Shown one piece after another: positions 14,014-18,416 of a DNA stretch of 18,416 nucleotides. The stretch is from positions 1-18,416 of the forward strand of contig DATMDV010000498.1 of assembly GCA_035557475.1 (NCBI GenBank), read 5' to 3'. Source of the stretch: JALOLG01 sp035557475 (GTDB lineage Bacteria > Actinomycetota > Acidimicrobiia > Acidimicrobiales > Ilumatobacteraceae). Under the pieces are notes generated by a model. That model saw nothing but the letters and a program-made list of their open reading frames with translations. It had not been told where the DNA came from and ran no database searches. Position 1 is the first letter of the stretch. Each line of letters opens with the position of its first letter. The translations under genes were made by a program, and so were the position numbers.

Positions 14014-16035
14014 TCAGGTGGTGGAGAGGACGAAGGCGTACACGCGTGCTTCGTCGCGCCACGCGTCGTAGCGCCCGCTCGGCCCGGCGTGACCGGCGCC
14101 CATCTCGGTTCGCAGCACGAGCGGCGCGTCGTTGGTGCGCACGTCGCGGAGCTTGGCGACCCACTTGGCGGGTTCGTGGTAGCTCACGCGTGGGTCGTTG
14201 AGGCCGGCGGTCACCATGAGTGCCGGGTAGTCGGTGGCGACCGTGTTGTCATAGGGCGAGTAGCTCTCCATGTAGCTGGCGAACGGTTCGTCGCGCGGGT
14301 CGCCCCATTCCTCCCATTCGGTGATCGTCAGCGGCAGCGTCTCGTCGCTCATCGAGTTGACGACGTCGACGAAGGGCACCTCGGCGACGGCGGCGGCGAA
14401 CAACTCGGGGCGCATCGTGATGCACGCGCCGACGAGGAGTCCGCCGGCGCTGCCGCCGCGGACCGCCAGCCGATCGGGTGCCGAGAAGCCGGCGGCGACG
14501 AGGTGCTCGGCGGCGGCGAGGGTGTCGGTGAACGTGTTGCGCTTGGCGAGCAGCTTGCCCTCGAGGTACCACTGTCGGCCGAGCTCGCCACCGCCACGGG
14601 GATGGACGAGCGCCCAGATCCCACCGCGGTCGAGGTACGACAGGCGGGCGACCGAGAACCATGTCGGTACCGACGACTCGTACGAGCCGTATCCGTAGAG
14701 CAGGCACGGTGCCGTCCCGTCGGTCGGCGTGTCGACATGGCGGACGATGTCGATCGGCACCCGCTCGCCGTCGGGGGCGGTCGCCCACTCGCGCTCCGAC
14801 GTGTAGGCCGCGAGGTCGACGTTCGGCGTCGGCGTGCGCTTGACGACCGAGCGTTCGCCCGTCGCGGCGACGACGTCGTAGATCGTCAACGGCGACGTGA
14901 GCGATTGGTGCGAGACGCGCAGCGTCGGTGACTCCCACTCGGCGTTCTGGCCGAACTCGATGTCGTGCGGCTCGTCGCCGAAGTCGAGCGCGGATTGCTC
15001 GCCCGTTCGGGTGAGGATCCGGATCCGGGGTTGGGCGTCGTTCCATTCGTGGAGGGCGAGGTAGCCCGCGAACGGCTCGACGGCGGTGATGCGCCGGCCA
15101 GGTTGGTGGGCGATGAGCTCGGTCCACTCACCGGGCGCCTCGATCGTCGCCTCCATCACGCGGAAGTCGACGGCGTCCTCGTTCGTGAGCACCACGAAGC
15201 GGTCGCCCCAGTGATCGAGCTGGTACTCGACATCCGGGCGGCGTGCCATCACCACGCGCGGTTCGGCGCGGGCATCGGCGGCCGGGATGAGCCATTCCTC
15301 CGTGCTCAGCTTGCTGCCGGAGTGGATCACGATCCATTCATCGCTCCGCGTCGAGCCGACATTGACATAGAACCGCTCGTCGGCCTCGTGGAACACGCGC
15401 TGGTCGTCGGACTGGGGTGTGCCCAACCGGTGACGCCACACCTCGAACGGCCGCTCGGCCGCGTCGGCCGTGACGTAGAACACGTCCAACCCGTCGGCCG
15501 ACCAGGCGGTGCCTGCCCAGGCGACGGTGTCGACGATCTCGTCGTCGAGGTCGGTGCCGGCGTCGATGTCGCGGATGCGCAATGTGTAGTGCTCGTTGCC
15601 CTTGGTGTCGGCCGCCCACGCGGCGAGGGTGTGGGCGGGGTTCAGGTCGAATCCGCCGAGGTCGAAGAAGTCGTGACCGGTGGCTTCGACGTTCTGGTCG
15701 AGCACGAGCTGATCGGCAGATGTGTCGGGCGACCGACCGCGGCGGTGGCTCGGATACGACTGACCTTCCTCCGTGCTCGTGACGTACCACCATCCGTGGT
15801 GCAGGACGGGCGCCGACAGGTCGGTCTCCTGCACGCGCGACTTGATCTCACCGAAGATCGTGTCGACCAACGTCTGGCGCTCGGCGAACCATGCGTCGGC
15901 AACCAGGTTCTCGGCCTCGAGGAAGGCGATCGTGTCGGGATCGTCGCGATCACGGAGCCACGCCCACGGATCGTCGACGTCACCGGTCGGGCGGTTCCAC
16001 GTGTGTGGGATCTTCTTCACGGCCGGCGCAGACAT
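14014..16035 (-). CDS. ptrB: Oligopeptidase B (S9 prolyl oligopeptidase family)
   Basis: A 673-residue cytosolic serine peptidase that cleaves after Lys/Arg in short peptides. The N-terminus (KKIPHTWNRPTGDVDDPWAW) is the family's opening segment, residues ~70-400 form the beta-propeller, and the C-terminal alpha/beta-hydrolase domain follows. The catalytic triad is Ser529 in RGGSAGGLL, Asp614 in GLNDPRVSYHEP and His649 in GAGHAGPSGR. TLPLTITEWEEWGDP has the two glutamates that set basic P1 specificity in oligopeptidase B, and HPRGGGELGRQWYLEGK is also typical. The ATG at 16035 is chosen because a TACCCT box lies 7 nt upstream and because any extension would run into the divergent ferredoxin gene. 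Confidence 0.92.
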   Translation of the reverse strand: MSAPAVKKIPHTWNRPTGDVDDPWAWLRDRDDPDTIAFLEAENLVADAWFAERQTLVDTIFGEIKSRVQETDLSAPVLHHGWWYVTSTEEGQSYPSHRRGRSPDTSADQLVLDQNVEATGHDFFDLGGFDLNPAHTLAAWAADTKGNEHYTLRIRDIDAGTDLDDEIVDTVAWAGTAWSADGLDVFYVTADAAERPFEVWRHRLGTPQSDDQRVFHEADERFYVNVGSTRSDEWIVIHSGSKLSTEEWLIPAADARAEPRVVMARRPDVEYQLDHWGDRFVVLTNEDAVDFRVMEATIEAPGEWTELIAHQPGRRITAVEPFAGYLALHEWNDAQPRIRILTRTGEQSALDFGDEPHDIEFGQNAEWESPTLRVSHQSLTSPLTIYDVVAATGERSVVKRTPTPNVDLAAYTSEREWATAPDGERVPIDIVRHVDTPTDGTAPCLLYGYGSYESSVPTWFSVARLSYLDRGGIWALVHPRGGGELGRQWYLEGKLLAKRNTFTDTLAAAEHLVAAGFSAPDRLAVRGGSAGGLLVGACITMRPELFAAAVAEVPFVDVVNSMSDETLPLTITEWEEWGDPRDEPFASYMESYSPYDNTVATDYPALMVTAGLNDPRVSYHEPAKWVAKLRDVRTNDAPLVLRTEMGAGHAGPSGRYDAWRDEARVYAFVLSTT

Positions 16036-16042
16036 CGTGAGC

Positions 16043-16048
16043 AGGGTA
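16043..16048 (-). promoter_or_regulatory. TACCCT -10 box, leaderless promoter of oligopeptidase B
   Basis: On the minus strand TACCCT (16048-16043) precedes the ATG at 16035 by 7 nt. It is paired back to back, 5 nt apart, with the ferredoxin -10 box inside a 33-nt divergent intergenic region. Confidence 0.4.
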
Positions 16049-16053
16049 GGCGC

Positions 16054-16059
16054 TAGCGT
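16054..16059 (+). promoter_or_regulatory. TAGCGT -10 box, leaderless promoter of the ferredoxin gene
   Basis: TAGCGT ends 9 nt before the ATG at 16069, identical in sequence and spacing to the box at 2609. The region upstream, where a -35 would lie, is inside the divergent oligopeptidase B coding start. Confidence 0.5.
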
Positions 16060-16068
16060 TCGTGCCAC

Positions 16069-16338
16069 ATGCGCGTCTGGATCGATCAGGACCTGTGCAC
16101 GGGCGACGGGCTCTGCGTCGACCATTGCCCCGATGTCTTCGTGCAGCTCGAAGACGGAATCGCCTACGTGTCGCAGTCCGGTCACGTGCTCAACGACCCC
16201 GGGAGCTCGGGCAGCCTGGCGTGGGTGTCGCCGCGTCACGTCGGCATGGTGATCCACGCCGCCGAGGTGTGTCCGGGCGAGTGCATCTTCATCGAGCTCG
16301 ACGTCCCGACCGCGATCGTCGGCGAGGCCGCCGCCTAG
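16069..16338 (+). CDS. Ferredoxin, single cluster, Pyrococcus-like with Asp ligand position
   Basis: An 89-residue soluble electron carrier. The cluster motif is C10-x2-D13-x2-C16-x3-C20-P, with the distal C68-P-G-E-C72. The segment CTGDGLCVDHCPDVF closely resembles the CIGDAICASLCPDVF region of Pyrococcus furiosus ferredoxin as I remember it, in which Asp replaces one cysteine ligand and the cluster converts readily between [3Fe-4S] and [4Fe-4S]. By analogy C10, C16 and C68 (with D13) hold the cluster, while C20 and C72 may form a disulfide. About 30 residues between the two motifs (31-60) are longer than in the minimal fold. The partner is unknown; the aldo/keto reductase follows 11 nt downstream. 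The TAG stop is part of that gene's -10 box. Confidence 0.88.
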   Translation: MRVWIDQDLCTGDGLCVDHCPDVFVQLEDGIAYVSQSGHVLNDPGSSGSLAWVSPRHVGMVIHAAEVCPGECIFIELDVPTAIVGEAAA

Positions 16339-16341
16339 CTT
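16336..16341 (+). promoter_or_regulatory. TAGCTT -10 box overlapping a stop codon, leaderless promoter of the aldo/keto reductase
   Basis: TAGCTT begins with the ferredoxin's TAG stop codon (16336-16338) and ends 8 nt before the ATG at 16350. It repeats the arrangement seen at 8109. Confidence 0.45.
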
Positions 16342-16349
16342 CGGCGTCC

Positions 16350-17297
16350 ATGCAGACTCGCAAGATCGGTGTGCTCGACGTCTCCGTGGTCGGGCTCGGC
16401 TGCAACAACTTCGGGATGATGATCGACGCCGAGCGGACGCGAGCGGTCGTCGGCGCCGCGATCGACGCCGGGATCAACTACTTCGACACCGCCGAGAGCT
16501 ACGGCGGCGGGCAGTCGGAGGAGTTCCTCGGCGCCGCCCTCGCCGGCCGCCGGGCCGACGTGCTGATCGCCACCAAGTGGGGTCACACCCAGGGGCTCGC
16601 CGAGGACGAGCGCAACGGCGACCCGGCGCGCATCCGCCGTTCGCTCGAGGCCAGCCTGACGCGGCTCGGCACCGAGTACGTCGACCACTACCAGCTGCAC
16701 CGACCCGATCCGAACACGCCGCAGGAGGACACCCTGGGGGCGCTCGAGGAACTGCGGACGGAGGGCAAGATCCGCGAGATCGGGTGCACCTACTTCTCGG
16801 CCGACGAGCTGACCGACGCCGAGCGTGCCGGCGGCGCGATCGGCGTACCGAGCTATCCGTCGGTCCAGAATCAGTACAGCCTGCTCACCCGCGACCCCGA
16901 GTCCGACGGGGTGCTCGACGTGTGCGAGCGGTCGGGGATCGCCTTCGTCCCGTTCTTCCCGCTGGAGTCGGGGCTGCTGACAGGGAAGTACCGCTTGGGT
17001 GAAGACCTTCCGAGCGGCACCCGGCTGGCGGCCTGGGGTGAGCGGGCATCGAGGTTCATCGACGACGACCGGCTGCGGACGGTGGCGGCGCTCACGGCGT
17101 TGGCCGAGTCGCGCGGGCGTTCGATGCTCGAGCTGGCCATCAGCTGGCTGGTGTCGAACCCGCTGGTCGCGACCGTGATCGCCGGGGCGACGAAGCCCGA
17201 ACAAGTCGCTGCCAACGTGGCTGCGGCGGGGTGGAACCTGACGCCCGAGGAACGGGCCGGGGTCGATGCGATCACCGGCAACGGGCCCGGCACGTGA
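16350..17297 (+). CDS. Aldo/keto reductase
   Basis: A 315-residue NADPH-dependent oxidoreductase of the (beta/alpha)8 aldo/keto reductase superfamily. The catalytic tetrad is visible: D46 and Y51 in FDTAESYGGGQSE, K76 in ATKWGH, and H117 in HYQLHRPD. The C-terminal part has the cofactor-loop pattern NPLVATVIAGATKPEQVAANV. The length is normal. The physiological substrate cannot be told from sequence. The start at ATG 16350 begins the conserved first strand (TRKIG-VLDVSVVGLGCNNFG), 11 nt after the ferredoxin stop. Confidence 0.92.
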   Translation: MQTRKIGVLDVSVVGLGCNNFGMMIDAERTRAVVGAAIDAGINYFDTAESYGGGQSEEFLGAALAGRRADVLIATKWGHTQGLAEDERNGDPARIRRSLEASLTRLGTEYVDHYQLHRPDPNTPQEDTLGALEELRTEGKIREIGCTYFSADELTDAERAGGAIGVPSYPSVQNQYSLLTRDPESDGVLDVCERSGIAFVPFFPLESGLLTGKYRLGEDLPSGTRLAAWGERASRFIDDDRLRTVAALTALAESRGRSMLELAISWLVSNPLVATVIAGATKPEQVAANVAAAGWNLTPEERAGVDAITGNGPGT

Positions 17298-17314
17298 GGC
17301 GATCGGGGTCAGAA

Positions 17315-17338
17315 TTGTTACTATGGCGGTAGTGCAAA
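17315..17338 (+). promoter_or_regulatory. Promoter/operator region of the suf operon
   Basis: The 111-nt gap before sufB has an AT-rich centre unlike its surroundings. TACTAT (17319-17324) is a good TANNNT -10 box. It lies in an imperfect inverted repeat, TTGTTACTA (17315-17323) - 6 nt - TAGTGCAA (17330-17337/8), which could be an operator for a cluster-sensing regulator. No suf repressor gene lies immediately upstream here. sufB itself has a GGAG ribosome binding site (17399-17402) 6 nt before its ATG, so this transcript has a leader, unlike the leaderless genes nearby. Confidence 0.35.
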
Positions 17339-17408
17339 TTACCTGGACGCGACAGCTCGCTGATCTCTGGGTAGATCTTGCACCACCCTGCACGGAGCGG
17401 AGCACGCC

Positions 17409-18416
17409 ATGACGTCGTTCGATCTCGATCTCACCAAGTACAACCTCGGCTGGAGCGACGAGGTCGAGTACGCGTTCGACCCGGTCAAGGGCATCAACGA
17501 GGGTGTTGTCGACCAGATCTCGTGGTGGAAGGGCGAGCCGCGGTGGATGACCCAGTTCCGCAAGCGCAGCCTGCGCCAGTTCGACCGCAAGCCGATGGCC
17601 GAGTGGTTCGCGACGAACATGCCCGACCTCGACTTCCAGGACATCTACTACTACCTCAAGCCGTCGGGCGAGCAGGTCAACGAGTGGGACGAACTGCCCG
17701 AGCAGATGAAGGTCACCTACGAGAAGCTCGGCATCCCCGAAGCCGAGCGCAAGTACCTCGCCGGCGTCACGGCGCAGTACGAGTCCGAAGTCGTGTACCA
17801 CAAGAACCGCGAGGACCTCGCCGCGCAGGGGATCTTGTTCTGCGACATGGACACCGCGCTGCGCGAGTACCCCGACCTCGTCAAGCAGTACTTCGGCACC
17901 ATCATCCCGCCCGGCGACAACAAGTTCGCGGCGCTCAACTCGTCGGTCTGGTCGGGCGGCTCGTTCGTCTACGTGCCGCCGGGAGTCGAGTGCGAGATGC
18001 CCCTGCAGGCCTACTTCCGGATCAACTCCGAGAACGCCGGCCAGTTCGAGCGCACGCTGATCATCGCCGACGAGGGCTCGCAGGTGCACTACATCGAAGG
18101 CTGCTCGGCGCCGGTCTACACGAGCGACTCGCTGCACTCGGCAGTCGTCGAGATCGTCGTCAAGCCGAGCGCACGGGTCACGTACACGACGATCCAGAAC
18201 TGGTCGCCGAACGTCTACAACCTCGTCACCAAGCGCGCCCGCGTCGAGGCCGAAGGGCACATGGAGTGGATCGACGGCAACATCGGATCGAAGCTCACGA
18301 TGAAGTACCCGAGCGTCTACCTGGTCGGCCCCAAGGCCACCGGCGAGGTGCTGTCGGTGGCCTACGCCGGTGCCGGCCAGCACCAGGACGCGGGCGCGAA
18401 GATGATCCATGCTGCT
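17409..18416 (+). CDS. sufB: Fe-S cluster assembly scaffold protein SufB (3' end cut by window)
   Basis: The first 336 codons of SufB, open to the window edge; the family length is about 470. Visible family segments include YNLGWSDEVEYAF near the N-terminus, GINEGVVDQISWWKGEP, NSSVWSGGSFVYVPPGVECE, ADEGSQVHYIEGCSAP, and GHMEWIDGNIGSKLTMKYPS toward the edge, all strongly conserved in SufB. It acts in the SufBCD complex that builds [4Fe-4S] clusters on a scaffold using sulfur from SufS. The usual sufD, sufC, sufS and sufU would be expected downstream outside the window. The ATG at 17409 is chosen for the GGAG 6 nt upstream and the conserved N-terminal match. Confidence 0.96.
   Translation, partial: MTSFDLDLTKYNLGWSDEVEYAFDPVKGINEGVVDQISWWKGEPRWMTQFRKRSLRQFDRKPMAEWFATNMPDLDFQDIYYYLKPSGEQVNEWDELPEQMKVTYEKLGIPEAERKYLAGVTAQYESEVVYHKNREDLAAQGILFCDMDTALREYPDLVKQYFGTIIPPGDNKFAALNSSVWSGGSFVYVPPGVECEMPLQAYFRINSENAGQFERTLIIADEGSQVHYIEGCSAPVYTSDSLHSAVVEIVVKPSARVTYTTIQNWSPNVYNLVTKRARVEAEGHMEWIDGNIGSKLTMKYPSVYLVGPKATGEVLSVAYAGAGQHQDAGAKMIHAA

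Noticed and set aside
16335..18410. Very long open frame (about 690 codons) on the minus strand opposite the aldo/keto reductase and sufB
   Set aside because: It is an antisense shadow of two certain genes. High GC at third codon positions keeps the opposite strand free of stops, and the translation is a low-complexity Arg/Asp/Val/Leu mix with no family motifs.

Overview
This is a high-GC stretch of a bacterial chromosome. Actinobacterial features include near-exclusive G/C at third codon positions, a MutY without a NUDIX domain, a DUF5317 protein, several genes that appear leaderless behind TANNNT boxes, and a SufB-type iron-sulfur system. The overall style fits an Acidimicrobiia/Ilumatobacter-like actinobacterium, but that placement is inference. 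There are no RNA genes, insertion sequences, prophage genes or CRISPR arrays. The genes are dense and mostly housekeeping or signalling.

Layout. 1-173 is the tail of a LOG-family (TIGR00730-like) protein. 286-2571 encodes a membrane GGDEF-EAL protein whose EAL half has lost several conserved residues. 2624-3592 is a beta-lactamase-fold serine hydrolase. On the minus strand, 6216-4189 is a second membrane GGDEF-EAL protein with a complete EAL domain but no I-site, translationally coupled to a DUF5317 membrane protein (4192-3566). Upstream on the same strand is a 40-residue cationic single-helix peptide gene (6445-6323). It has a strong ribosome binding site, a structured leader and a 15-bp UUCG-capped terminator. 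On the plus strand follow a flippase-like/UPF0104 membrane protein (6858-8111), a MaoC-type hydratase (8123-8635) and MutY (8580-9446).

The most notable locus is a minus-strand operon at 12523-9491. It runs class I methyltransferase, then a thioredoxin-domain fusion protein, then a UGSC-family selenoprotein. The last gene is read through an in-frame TGA (9736-9734) that forms the U of a U-G-S-C motif and is followed at SECIS distance by an 8-bp hairpin (9698-9729). A normal gene caller would split or truncate this gene.

The remainder holds a metallo-beta-lactamase-fold hydrolase (12727-13566), a MauE/DoxX-like membrane protein (13601-13984), oligopeptidase B (minus, 16035-14014), a Pyrococcus-like single-cluster ferredoxin with an Asp in a ligand position (16069-16338), an aldo/keto reductase (16350-17297), and the first 336 codons of sufB (17409 onward, cut by the window edge).

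A recurring regulatory theme is a TAGNNT or TANNNT box 7-9 nt upstream of a start codon, seen at six genes. This is the geometry of leaderless transcription. Twice the TAG stop codon of the upstream gene is itself the first half of the next gene's -10 box. The two c-di-GMP proteins, 1.6 kb apart and convergent, look complementary: one probably makes c-di-GMP, and the other can also break it down.
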